Source of the DNA: Cristatella mucedo
Lineage: Eukaryota; Bryozoa; Phylactolaemata; Cristatellidae
Direction: 5' to 3'
Assembly (NCBI GenBank): GCA_009760855.2
Contig: WPIO01000046.1
Location: forward strand, 1,855,501 to 1,919,500
Length of the DNA: 64,000 nucleotides
Below, piece by piece: positions 9,566 to 20,639 of the stretch. Within the stretch, counting starts at the first letter, position 1. Each line of letters opens with the position of its first letter. Position numbers and translations under genes: made by a program. Under the pieces are notes generated by a model that did not search any database, was not told the DNA's origin, and saw only the letters and a list, made by a program, of their open reading frames with translations.

Positions 9566-12500
9566 GATAGAAAGAAAATAACGTCCGGCTAGGGCTTAAG
9601 AGAGAAAACAATTAAATCTGCCTCTCAGTGAAAGTTAGTCTGTAATTTGACTTTTTTGGATCCTGATAAATAATATAGTTCATTTGTTTAGCTTCCTAAG
9701 AGAACTTAAATCTCAATTCGGGAGCTTCACATATACCACGGGGCTCGAGCCCACGACCTCGATGATCAAATACGTTCTCCTTGACCTTGATTGGGCGAGC
9801 ACGTTAACCACTGGACCAAGCCAGCAGGCAGATAGCACAGCAAAGCCATGCCAATCAATTCAACCTGGTACTTTGAGAAGCTTTGTGGTCATCCGAGTGT
9901 AAGTTACTAAGGTCTAAACAACTGTTGTGTATGCATGTTTGACACATCATTGCTAAATCAGCAAAATATGGCATAAAAGCTCTGCAGTCATTAGAGATGT
10001 CCTATTTGCTCAGGTACGTCAACTCCGGTCATATGACGGCTTAGCTGGATTTTTTCCTTGCATTTGCTTATTCCTTTTAACGACTTCTGGTTCTTTTTGT
10101 AGAAGGTAAACGATATAGCAGCTCATCGTTTTGAGAATGGCTACCACAGTGCTGAAAAGGTCACTGATGTAGTACGAAACATAATATCTCCAGGACTTCG
10201 TGATTTGGCAGAGAGTGGCATTGCTGCCGACAGTGCAGCTGCTGAAGAAATTCGGAAAAAGTGGTTTGACTTCCTAAATAATGAAGAAAATCTTTCAGGT
10301 AGTAACTGAGTACTTATTTTCTGATGCATCTAGTACTGAATGTTGTCTCCTGACCAAGCATATCGATAGCCAAAATTTGTTTTTATAAATTGGAAGTGGT
10401 TTATTTTATAGATATACTCGTAGTGTTATCCTTGGCTACACGATTCTTTTCTTACAAGGGGCAATGATAGCTATTATGAAAAGAGTCAGCAATACATAAA
10501 CTGTCCATCCGTTTAGCTTTCCTAAGATACTTGGGGAGACTTTGCATATCTGGTGCACATTTTTTTCCCGAAGGGGGTATTAATGACAGTGCACTCTGCC
10601 TGATTACCTCTGTAGTAATCATAGCAAACTGCCGGTACACTTTGCTGCACGAGACATCAGAGCCTTGGCATCTGGCTAACAACTGGCATTCGTTGGTGGG
10701 ATCTCTCACAGCTGTATTCTTAGTTCATGGAAGCCAACAGGAATGTTTATGGAAACCATTGCTTTATCTGACAGCTGGGCTGCTATTGTAATTTCTTTTA
10801 GAGCACAATTCTGAGGCTGCAATGCTGCAGGCTTACATCCCCTGGCTAATGGAAGAATTGGTCCCCCATGCGTTGGATTTTTACCATTGATGCAACTTGT
10901 TCTAGCCACGAAAAACCATAGCAAGTCTGTTCGTGCAGTTTTCATGATCATGCAAAATTGCTGTGGATAACCTATTATTCTATGTGGGGGTTTTAATATT
11001 CCTGGCGAATGAAACCTATCTAAATATTTCATTTCACGGTCTTTTCACTTCGTATAAATTGTATCGATTAGTTTTGTCACTTGCATAAGTTCTTTAGTTG
11101 TCAGCACCAAGCTGCTTGCCACGTGTCCCGGCTGTGCTTCCGGTATCTGTCTCCACGACAGAGCCTGTTACCACTGTACCTAATGTTAGTGGACATACCG
11201 TCTGGTATGGACCGTGCATGTAGGTTATGATTTTGCTTTAGTCGTTCAAATTTATTCGTTGGTCTCATCGGATCTGCCATGGTTTGTACAATAGGTTGTC
11301 TTCTGCTGGTAGTCCATACTTATTAAGTATTCGGGCAAAGAAGAGTTACAGGACACCTTTACAAAATTCTCCCATCGGAACTAGCCACTCAATACGTTCT
11401 CCCACTAGCATAGCAGTGAATGGCATTAAGTTGGGAGTAATCAAGCCCATAGGTATCTAGGCAGTTAATCTGAAAGTGTGCCTCTGGAATCCTGACAGCT
11501 GCTCTGAACATGTGACCCTGGAATGTGTTTTCAATACTCACTAAACCACTAAATATGTGACATTATTCTTGACGAGTCTGTTGACTTATTTGCTGTGTCT
11601 AAGGCCTGGCTGAATGCGATTGAATGTGCACCTATCTCAAAATGTGTACAGGTACCGCTGTGTCGTCAGCATGTGAATAAAAGCCTAGATTGTGCTTGGC
11701 GATTACATCGACACGAGGTGAAGCATAAAACTATGAAAATAAGTAGGCCTAAAACAGATCCCTGGGTACCCCTATAATTTGAAGGCTCACTGAATGGCTG
11801 AAAGTTGGAAAGTCCAGGCGTGATGTTACTCGGGCATGGGCCTCCGATCTCGTTCATCTTGCTAAAAAAAAAAGAACAGCTTGTGTGCTACCATGCCACA
11901 GCGATCTCGAGGAAAGGTGCTGCCCTGGAAGTAGTTGGGGCCATGGTTAATAGAAGACGTCGGTATTTTTGGATTTGCATCGATTCCGTTGTGTTCTTAT
12001 AGGGTGGACTTTGCCTTAGCTTGGATAGATTAGTGCGATTTGCTGCAGTCTTTGTATGTCAGTTGATCTTGTTATACTCGTTTAAGCTTGCGGTTATCAG
12101 TCCTGGCTAGTTTAACATTTGCAGCAAACCATCAACCTAGTTTAACATTTGCAGTAAACCATTAACCATCTGAGCGATGGTGTACATTGTGCTTAGCCTA
12201 CTAGCAATCTCATCCAGGACATTGGTTATTGTCATGTTGCAGCATTTTTTTTCGTATGGGAAGGTCAGATGGAAGAAAGGCAAGGATAGTATTTTTTGCA
12301 GGCTGCATCACCGTCGAAGGTCTTCAAAGTTCTGCAATCTGCTTTTGATTGTTGATGCCTAAAGGGACACCTAATACTGCCTAATAAATGAGATCTGAAT
12401 GTAGTCAGATGTACAGAATTAAAAAAAATGCGACAAAATGAAAGCGTGCATCAGTGTGTGACTTTTTCTGAATGAGGCCATGCATATGAGCTACAAAAGA

Positions 12501-13443
12501 AAACAAATTGGCCAGCATGAGAAAATCTGTAGGTGGGGCAGTTGGGTTATCGAAATGAATGTTAAAATCATCAGTGCTATAAAAAGGCGATTACTGGAAT
12601 AGATAATTGAAATGAGATCAGAAAAATGTTAGTATTGCAAGTCTTGGTACCTAGGATGAATGAAAAGTGGCTGCCACCATTGGCAGCTGACGGCGACTCA
12701 TTGCAAGAGTGGTTTGAGTTTACTTCGAGGAGTCATACTTCTCTTGGCAGTCTCCAAGGGTTTGCACTTATCGGCTGTGTGTGTCTGGCTGGAAACCCTC
12801 GCGATTCTGAGACCTGGGTTAATTGGCTGCTTTTTGATAGTGAGTACTGGCTGGGAGGGAATGCAGTAGTAGTATTGCTATTGCGATGTCGCCTAACTGT
12901 TAACGCCCGGACGACAGCCTCTTCGCCTCAGCAGGCTTTTACCTGGAAGTTCTCTGTTGTGACTATTATAAATTATTGATTCACGGCAAAAAAGGCGTGT
13001 TTGAATTCTGCTGGTGTTAACATTTTTCACCAACCACTTATTCTGTCAAGACACGAAATGAATATTCTTAATTCGTTATTTGTATAATTGTGTGAGTGTC
13101 GTCTGTTGACCCTACTAGTTTTTTTGTATTCATGCCTTTTTGAGATACTAGTGTTAAAGGCAAGCATGTTTTGCCATGCAGCTTATTTATGTACGTATGC
13201 TGGCTGCTGTAGATTTTATATTTAACTGATGTAGAATTTCAAGCAGAGGGCTTGAAGAAGATGCTGGAAGTCCTGCTTGATGCCCCGTCGGAGCTGCACG
13301 GTAATTCTGGCCGTATCAGCGCTCAAGGTCTCGACATCCAGCTGATCGGTAAAAGTCTTAGAGATGAATACGAGCATGTGATTGCCTATGCACACCAGTA
13401 CCACCATTTAGATGCTGCTGTTCGTGAATTCAAAAATGCTTAA
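8548..13443 (+). CDS. Unknown gene, three C-terminal exons
   Basis: Three exons join in phase: 8548-8701, 10103-10298 and 13247-13443, ending at TAA 13441-13443. They give 181 residues plus one leading base that completes a codon from an unseen upstream exon. Donors are GTAAGT (8702) and GTAGTA (10299); acceptors are TTTTTGTAG and TTTCAAGCAG. The translation is rich in A, E, K, L and D, looks almost wholly helical, and has no transmembrane segment or cysteine cluster. Landmarks are HELAIQWLLEAYRSNEQLL, KVTDVVRNIISPGLRDLAES and DEYEHVIAYAHQYHHLDAA. I do not recognise the family. Phase agreement across both introns and a clean coding texture against noisy introns support a real gene. Earlier exons may lie to the left of or inside 1-8500. 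Confidence 0.75.
9425..9566 (+). mobile_element. LINE 3' end fragment in intron
   Basis: About 140 bp of LINE 3' UTR with a perfect stem-loop (AAAGCGCC and GGCGCTTT) and a long (ATT)n run at 9531-9566. Confidence 0.75.
9675..9836 (-). mobile_element. SINE-A (tRNA-derived with LINE-like tail)
   Basis: In reverse complement it starts with a tRNA-like A-box (TTGGTCCAGTGGTTAACG) and a B-box (GGTCGTGGGCTCGAGCCC), and ends with GAATTGAGATTTAAGTTCTC, which resembles the LINE tail. The same arrangement is seen at 16870-17010. It lies in an intron of the unknown gene. Confidence 0.75.
10103..10298 (+). CDS. Unknown gene, exon B
   Basis: 65 codons from AAG at 10103 plus one base. The acceptor is TTCTTTTTGTAG and the donor CAG|GTAGTA. 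The frame is open throughout and helical. Confidence 0.75.
11640..12960 (-). mobile_element. Old decayed LINE in intron
   Basis: Minus-strand blocks match the endonuclease and linker parts of the copy at 57540-58250. Examples are the GCCTAGATTGTGCTTGGCGA block near 11690, the CTGGCTAGTTTAACATTTGC block near 12104, and the strand carrying CCACCATTGGCAGCTG near 12673. Divergence is high with many indels, and no long frame survives. Confidence 0.65.
12107..12166. repeat. 30-bp tandem duplication
   Basis: Two units of about 30 bp starting CTAGTTTAACATTTGCAG at 12107 and 12137, differing at two positions, inside the old LINE. Confidence 0.85.
13247..13443 (+). CDS. Unknown gene, terminal exon
   Basis: AG completes the codon split by the intron (G|AG), then 64 codons and TAA at 13441. 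It contains LKKMLEVLLDAPSELHGN and the acidic-aromatic end DEYEHVIAYAHQYHHLDAA. Confidence 0.75.
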
Positions 13444-13978
13444 GTGGATGCCTGAGGCATTGACTGCACATTTGCATTGCACCCGTGAGCATCCCATCCC
13501 TTCTCGGCCATAACCGTGTCCGGTGACAAGTGCTCAAGTGACAGTGATTGTCCTGTCACCAACTTACCAGCATCTGACGTTAGCCAAGCAGGCATGGGGA
13601 TGTGCTGCTACGTACCAACAGTTTGTTTGTATTGGATGAGTTGCACCTGGTCGTCGAAATGGTGACAATCTGTGTGGCCTATCGTCATGGAAGATTAAAC
13701 CACGATATTGTTTCTGTTCTGTCAACTTCGGACAGTTGAACAGCAGGCTGCTGTAAGAGCCGTGCCTTAGCATGTCGTTCGCTTATCGGCATACTGTGAT
13801 GTTTTATAGTCTGTCTGACACAGCATTTGCTGTGCAGCTCAGACTTGGCAACTCATTTGTAATTTTCAAACGTCACACTGGTTTGCTAAAGTGTGCCATT
13901 GTAACCAAATTGCCTCCAGTGTAACCTGTACAGATTTTTAAGTAAGTTATATAAAAAGCTACCAGGTTGTTAAGACTA

Positions 13979-13984
13979 ATTAAA
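13979..13984 (+). promoter_or_regulatory. Possible poly(A) signal of the unknown gene
   Basis: ATTAAA lies 536 bp after the stop codon, the first close match to a poly(A) hexamer I noticed downstream of the gene. Inferred only from position and sequence. Confidence 0.3.
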
Positions 13985-14200
13985 GCATTGGTTGTGAATT
14001 CTTGCAGCGATCTCCTGCTATGTGAATGCTCTGCCAGTGTATCAGAACTAGGCGTCATTATTTGGTAAAGGCCTTCCTACTACTGTCGAGAGACAGATTG
14101 CAAACAATAGGTATAGAACTAGAAATCAAATGGAAATTGCTGTTACATGAAGTTAACCCCATTTTAAGCGTGCGCAATATCATCTACCGGGTAGGTGATA

Positions 14201-14235
14201 GTAGCCTATTGGGTAGATTCTACCCAGAAGGCTAC
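14201..14235. repeat. Imperfect 17-bp inverted repeat
   Basis: GTAGCCTATTGGGTAGA faces TCTACCCAGAAGGCTAC, with 15 of 17 positions pairing. A second, weaker palindrome (CATCTACCGGGTAGGTGA) lies just upstream at 14181-14198. Confidence 0.8.
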
Positions 14236-15299
14236 TCTCTTTCGGTTCTGGCTTGACCTTTCTGAATAATTTTGTATACAACACAACCTCCCTGCTTCTT
14301 TACTGCCACAACTTTTTGCATGCCTATTATTCGCTTTAATCTTGTGTCGAAGTTCTACTTCCGGCCAACTTGCTACCAGGCCAAACTTCTCTCCCAGCAT
14401 TCCTGTTACTAGATGCGTGCCTCTTAATAAATCCGGCCCCATGAAAGAATGATGATGATTCTTGTTACCGTCAATGTGGTCTTTCACCTTGCAATCTGGT
14501 GATCCCGACGAAATCGTAATAGCTAGAATTGAAGGTCCTGACTAAATGTTAATGAAACAGATCATCCACAAAAAAATCTCTGTTGCTCTCTGTGAGGGAA
14601 CCTGACTGGAGACGCAATGAGCAATGGGTGGAGGCGTTACGAGGGATCAGACTGCCTAAGCAGCCACCGGCTCTCGAGCGGTAGAGGGGAGGACAGTGGC
14701 TCACTGTGGATGACTCGGTAGTCCGGCACAAATCTGTGCATTGGCTGCATTTTTGGGGACATTCATCTAAAACAAGCAGTGCCCAGCTGTCGGGCAATTT
14801 TGGAATGAACAACGGCTCGTCAGTAAAAACCATGCATGCTTGAATTTAATTGCTGCCGATGGAGTACTGGATGGAGGGCTGGATCACTCTATGTCGTCTA
14901 GAGTGTGTAGACTGGGCTTGGCCGGCTGGTTTTTTCTTAATAAAGTGCTGGGGGCTGTCACACTCTCAAAGAATAATAAAATGCAGGCAGCAGAACAAAA
15001 ATGTTATGAGAATAACTTAAATACGTTGTATGTCTATGTCTACGTTGGTTTTCGGTTCAATCACACTAATTCCTGGATAACTGGCACTGATTCTCAGCAC
15101 AAATTGTCTTAATACGTTTGATTTTTTTTAAGCTATTAATAACTAGTCAGCGAATTACATCAATGCGATATTGTGCTTGTTTGCTTGATTCTTCTGCCCT
15201 CTACGCCCCATGCATATGTCCTCTACTCCAACATTGTACTGCTGCCAAGTGTCATAGCACTAATTAAAATACCTTGTGTAAAAAAAAGAGAAAAAGGCT
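14236..15299. other. Unassigned intergenic stretch
   Basis: Several short open frames but no family match or splice-consistent exon. The frame at 14840-15112 contains GLAGWFFLNK, a chance resemblance to the GPHR N-terminus (see rejected items). Confidence 0.35.
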
Positions 15300-15450
15300 G
15301 AGCTGACGTAACAGCCTCATTTATATAGCAGCATAGGAGCCTTTGCGGCTATCGCCACAGATTGCGGTTGGCGATAAAGGATTGTCCACTGCAATGCACG
15401 AACCTGGATCGTGTAGAGCGAGCACCGTACTACCTGCGCTATGACCCAGA
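15300..15450 (-). mobile_element. SINE-B copy
   Basis: The reverse complement has a tRNA-like head (B-box-like GATCCAGGTTCGTGC), then ACAATCCTTTATCGCC, GGCGATAGCCGCAAAGGC and the terminal GCTGCTATATAAATGAGGC. This is the best preserved SINE-B 3' end in the window. Confidence 0.75.
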
Positions 15451-16865
15451 GGTAGCACCCAAAAGTCATACCAAATCCTCGAGACAGCATGGCCACAACT
15501 GCTGTTTCTTTAAATACGTCTTGGTAATACATTTTTTAGATTGTATCGATAGATTTTCTACGATTCCAGGCAAATTAAAGTTATGAGCATCAAGGAAAAT
15601 AATTACGAGCATTGAAAATGCGCTCCTGCATTCTCAAGAGAATTTGCATACATAATTTCACGTTAACATATCTCTTATTAGCCGAGCTGTGACATTTGCA
15701 AAGCACTAGTGCAGGCTCTCGGTGAAAGAGTAGCATATGAACTTTGACCTACTACTGTCCTAGTGTGAAGAGGAAGCTAAGGGTAAGCGAGACCTCAACC
15801 TATATTGGCTTCGTTTGAAGAAATGTAACCGCTTGCCCCCCCCCCCAGCCAACCGTAAGCCGATAGAAATAAAATATGGCCAACCAGAGGTCGGGTCAAG
15901 GAGCTCAATGATTCAGTTAGTGCCTCTGCAATAGTATCCTTTGTCATAGGTGCCCAGAGGTTGAACCTTGCATAACGATAGCTAATGATGTACTGGCTCC
16001 TCGAATTCGTCTCTGCCGGTTAGCTTCTATGTAAGGTGGCCTACCACGATACGTGTAAACCATAGGCGTAGTGAGACCTTTAGGCGCCCGGGCACAAAGC
16101 TACAAATGGCGCCCCTCCCCTAGTAAAAAACTGATGCAAAATAGCTCCACTACAGAAGAAATGCAAAAAACACGCACTAGTAGGCATATGGAGTAGAGAA
16201 AGTTATATTAACTGTAGTAATATACAAGGTAGCATACAAGGTATCACTGCTGTAACTTATGGTGAATTTGTCTAGCCCTGAACGTAGAAAACTGGTCTGT
16301 TAGTTTGAAAGTCAATAGTTTCCAGTGTTGCTTTCTCTATGCTTAGCAAGGCCAAATCAGAGAGTTGATCTTGCCCATTGATGCTCTCAGATAAGACAGG
16401 ATTATCTTGAGGTTGCTAAAGGAATGTTAACAACTGGCAATTGATACAGCTGTGGTGAGAAGAATTTGCAAGGCAACTCTAAAGTTAGGAAACACTGGTA
16501 CTTGACGCCAGTAGCCCTTGGTGGCTGTCAAATAGAATGTTCTGGGCTGTGGAACGCACTTGCTGTAATTGAGTAAGACACGGTGGGTTAGCTCCATTGT
16601 TACCGAGTTCTGTTACAGTGTGCACTAGCCTGTATCGCAGCAGCCTCTACGACTAGTAAGCCAATCTTCAAGGCTGAAGCTTCACGAGTATTTTTTTATC
16701 ACGGTTATGGCCAGCAGCGTTACGTGGGCTGGGTTTTGCCTAAGGACGTTACAGCAGGAGCAGCTGCAGTACCTTTGTAACAGTATAGCAAGGAAATACA
16801 GCAGGAATAGCCTAGGATAGCCAGCCGTTCAACCAAGCCGACTCTCTACGGAAGATAGATCGCAT
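15451..16865. other. Unassigned intergenic stretch
   Basis: Nothing recognisable apart from a C run at 15835-15847. Short frames only. Confidence 0.35.
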
Positions 16866-16869
16866 GTTT

Positions 16870-17012
16870 GTGTTAGCCTTGCTGGCTTGGTCCAGCGGTT
16901 AAGGTGCTCACCCCGACCACGGTCTGGCTGAGGTCGTGGGCTCGAGCCCATAGGCATATGTGAGCTGCCTGAATTGAGATTAAGTTCTCTTGAGGCGCTA
17001 TACAAATGAAAT
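16870..17012 (+). mobile_element. SINE-A, well-preserved copy
   Basis: A tRNA-like head (GGCTTGGTCCAGCGGTTAAG, B-box GGTCGTGGGCTCGAGCCC) is followed by GAATTGAGATTAAGTTCTCT and GAGGCGCTATACAAATGAA. The tail resembles the LINE stem-loop tail, so LINE-driven mobilisation is likely. RNA polymerase III promoter boxes are inferred from the two motifs. Confidence 0.82.
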
Positions 17013-17785
17013 GAAGTATGTATGTTTTTAATAATACGCTTATGTAACCCGGACTAAGGACATCCCATAAACAAAGACTTGCATGAACGCCTCGATAAAC
17101 TCCTGCGTAAGTTCGTCTGACATTGATGCGCACCACGGTTTTGATTGGTCGGCTGGTCCAACACAACTAGGAGCCTACAAGTATAAGCAGCTTCTCCATC
17201 ATGAGAGCCAACCAATTTGGCTCCTTCCCTAAGGTGTGGTGACATAGTAGCCAAAACAGGAGGGAAATAGGACAGAATCGGCACCAATAGGATGAAAGTC
17301 GATAGCGTAAACGCAGCTAGCTCTATGCTATTCCTATCATACGGAGTTGACCTTAAGATGCGATATTGATACCATGTGCAGTAAGACAATATCTGTGTAT
17401 TAGTACAGCTTAACTGTGTTGGGTCCTTCCTCAGCGATTGATGACTGAGCACCGATGGTGGTCGGTCATTCATGGAGCCCTTAAAGTAATAAAAGCCCCT
17501 CGGGTTTCGATTTAGCTCCATTCTTTTCGTTATATATAGTCTCCCATTGGCCGATGTTAACGCTCAAGTTGTGCATATAATATCCTCATATAACTATGTT
17601 AATTCGACAACTCTAGCGGAGCCCCGATAACGAAACGAATGGGTCCGCGTCCTGCACCACAAAGGCCACTTGCTGACAATGGCGCCTCCTAGCCCCAAGG
17701 CCTCCACTGCCTGTCGGCGCTGTCAACCACACTGTTAAAGGGCGAACTGGGCTCTTCCTGCGAATGTGGCTAGCGGAGACCTCAG
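17013..17785. other. Unassigned intergenic stretch
   Basis: The 155-codon minus-strand frame at 17054-17521 has no recognisable domain. No repeat match found. Confidence 0.35.
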
Positions 17786-17789
17786 CCGC

Positions 17790-18180
17790 CAGACATGGGC
17801 CACGGAAACCATAAACGACAATTTCATTTTTACACCGACGACATTCAGCTTCCCCTTTAGGTTTTGACCCTTCTCAGCCTCGCTCTGCATCTGACTCATT
17901 TACCTCCCCTGGCAACCTGCACTGACGATATTTAAACTTAGATTACCACTAACTTCTTGAAGTTGAACGACGTTAATATCAACTTCACAGCTATGGGAAA
18001 TCCTACAGTGATCCTAAAGTAAGAAGGCCTCACTTTCAAGCTTAGTTTGTCTAGCATCACCCCCCCCCCATTGTCTACCATTAATCTGGGCGTGCGTTGA
18101 AAAAAGACTGGCCACTAGATGAGCACATTTCCTACTCCGTCAAGTCGTTGACGTTACACAGACGTCGTTGTCATATTACA
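17790..18180 (+). mobile_element. Highly decayed LINE RT fragment
   Basis: The remnant of the YADD block is readable (FHFYTDDIQL near 17820), followed by a decayed LKLNDVN region near 17960 and a C-run-disrupted stretch at 18060. Frame is lost repeatedly. Confidence 0.65.
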
Positions 18181-18759
18181 CAGATATATTTCTTATGCTT
18201 TTCTTGTCATATGTCTCTCATAAATATTCGGATTATATTTCTACCCTATTAGTTTATTGAAAAGCACAAAAACGAAAGTTCGGCTGTTTGGTAATTTATC
18301 GGTCATTCCCCTCTCACCTTGCTTGAAAAATATGGCAGCAAATCACCTGAATGTAACAATGTCGCTAACCGCATGTAACACTATGGAATCAATATGGTTA
18401 GAAGCAGGATACTCCTAGTTTCTCGTAAGCCTAACGAGTCTTTCAAATGGGTTTTCCAATTTCCCCAGAGACGGCTCGATCACGATCGGAAGAACATTCC
18501 GACGACACGATATCGAGCGAGGCATTCTATAGCCGCCAGACTACCACCCTACAGTAAGAACTGTCTTTCAATGTCATACAATGGGCATACACAATGTGGT
18601 GATTATGGATGGGCGATCTTGGTATATGTGTGCTGACATTCGAGTGAATGTAGCCTGTCGATAACTCGTGTCCTGAAGCCATCCACTGTTATGTTCTTGG
18701 GGAGAATCACCGCTAAGAAATACATATTCAAAAGTAGTAAGTTTTAATGAGGAACAGAG
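18181..18759. other. Unassigned intergenic stretch
   Basis: No recognisable gene or repeat. Confidence 0.35.
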
Positions 18760-19260
18760 CGCCTACCAGTAGCTCCGGAGAGCACTTTTTTCGTGTCGTA
18801 GGGCGGCCGGCCCAATATACCGCGTCAACCCACGGTACAAGGGTGCGTCGGCGGCTCGGGGGGGGGGGGCCTGCCGATTAATAGCAAACGGGCGGACTGC
18901 CTCCTGGTTGGCTCGTTCTTGTAACGCTTGGCTGCTGGAATAGCCACTTCGCGAGGTTGGCTTGTTCGGGCAATGCCAGAAGGCTTCGTCAGCCACCGAA
19001 CGTTTGCCATACCATGCCGGAAAGCGAAATCATTATTATTTATTAGCTCGACGGGCGATCCGTGCAAGCAGTCTGCCGGCGTGGTGCGACCATTTTTGTT
19101 GTTGAGCTTTGTTAGCAGCAGGGGGTGGTCGGTTATGTCGTAGCTAAGCGGTACTGACGAACCGTCAGGCAATCGCGACTGAGGGGGTACGCAGCGCCTC
19201 GAATCTTGGGCGCAGCTGGTCCGCAAGCTACGGTCCTCCAGACCTGATCGATTGAGTCGG
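18760..19260 (-). repeat. LTR-like dispersed repeat, copy 1
   Basis: The minus strand shares a ~170-bp core (18840-19015) with 23765-23930: GGCATTGCCCGAA, a CCAA-containing block before GAGGCAGT, CGCCCGTTTG and CTATTAATC, in the same order. A G run at 18859-18870 interrupts it. Minus-strand AATAAAT near 19038 could be a poly(A) signal. LTR identity is an inference from copy 2, which lies next to a gag fragment. Confidence 0.5.
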
Positions 19261-19604
19261 CTCGAACATTAGCCCGACGAATGCCGCATACCTACGAAAC
19301 GACTGCCGGCATACCTTTTCGCTCATCAAATTTTGTTCTTTGTTTATTGCACTTACATTATTCAAGCATTCGATTTTAATGCATCATAACAGTGATACAC
19401 AAAGGTGTATTATCCTTACACTATAAATTGATTAACGCGATACTCGCAAGATTCATTCATGAACTAACCACATCCGGTCATAATTCCCCTTTGCAGCTCT
19501 CGAGGTTCGTGCTGATCGATATATGCATGTCACCTCTAACCGTGGTACACTTATTGAGCGAGATTGAGCACGCTACCATTGACAATTAGATCGTGCATCA
19601 AGCT

Positions 19605-19685
19605 TCCTTTAAAGCAAACTCAAAGTGCCTGGAAAGAGATCAAGTTCTCTGAGGGTGCTATACAAACTTATTACTTGTATTATTA
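19605..19685 (+). mobile_element. LINE tail fragment, variant
   Basis: CTCAAAGTGCCTGGAAAGAG, then AGTTCTCTGAGGGTGCTATACAAAC and a TATTATTAT end. The GGTGCTATACAAAC ending matches the tail at 45722-45790 and differs from the GGCGCTTTATCAAG form. Confidence 0.65.
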
Positions 19686-20025
19686 TCAAGGCTTACGAAT
19701 ATACTACTTGGTCCTACCAGCACGGTCTCTAATGGCTTGGCACTGACCTGCAAACTGAAAGTTGAGAAGTTTTACTAATTAATAAAGCTTCACACCCTAC
19801 CGCCGAGGATGTAGCGCTTACCGGAACTCTAATGCTCACCACGCCTGGCTGTGAAGGGCCGCTGACGTGTTTTTCCTGCTAACCACAAGGTTTCCCTCAC
19901 CCGGTACGCCCGCTTGACGAGTACCCGTGGTTCATGCCTAGAGTTGAGTGTGCATACTAACGACGGCAGAGAAATTAAGGTTGTACTTATTTCCCGTACA
20001 CGCTTACATTAGCACTTTGCGAGAT

Positions 20026-20105
20026 AATAATAATAGTAATACTTTCTATAGCAGTCTCGGAGAATGGAATCATTCTAGGCACTTTGCAGATGCTGTACAA
20101 ACAGC
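20026..20105 (-). mobile_element. LINE tail fragment
   Basis: TAATAATAATAGTAATA followed by GAATGGAATCATTCTAGGCA and CTTTGCAGATGCTGTA, a decayed reverse-orientation tail. Confidence 0.5.
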
Positions 20106-20344
20106 ATTACCAAATAGTTGGGGAGGATTAAATAAACCGTCCTTAATGGCCACTTTCATGCTGCTGACACAATTAAATAAAGCCGTCAACCTGCCACGAC
20201 TATGAAATCACTTGAGTTTAGCAAAATGTAGCCTGGCAAGATTTGTGAGATCGAGTGTGTTGGCTGTGGCGCGCGAACGCAAAGCAAATTGGCCATCGAG
20301 TGAGTTCTAATAATCTCTCATTCACCGTACCTATTCTCTGTGAG

Positions 20345-20520
20345 GCTATGCAGTGAGCCGTGATGGTACACTATGTAAGGCTGTTGCTTTTCACGACCTT
20401 GGTCCCGAGGTTGAGGGTTCGAATCCTGCAGAGGGTGATGCTTTATCGACACTGCAAGCGGTGATGATAGCGGTAAGGCTCTTCTGTTGCTATACAAAAG
20501 AGGCTGTTAAATAAGCTAAT
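20345..20520 (+). mobile_element. SINE-B, well-preserved copy
   Basis: tRNA-like head with a good B-box (GGTTGAGGGTTCGAATCCTG), then ATGCTTTATCGACACTGCA, GGTGATGATAGCGGTAAGGC and a 3' end GTTGCTATACAAAAGAGGC. This copy shows the tRNA origin of the family best. Confidence 0.8.
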
Positions 20521-20639
20521 ATTGTTCTTTTTATATTGATGGAACAACTGGAGTTGGTCTACGGCGGTTGTAAGACGCACACTGTTGACCTGCAGCTTGA
20601 GCAGCATGGCATTGGAAGACCAAAGCATGTCTAATGCTG

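Noticed and set aside
14840-15112. Frame with GLAGWFFLNK as the N-terminus of GPHR
   Set aside because: The true N-terminal exons with matching phase and sequence are at 32483 and 32742; this match is short and 17 kb away.
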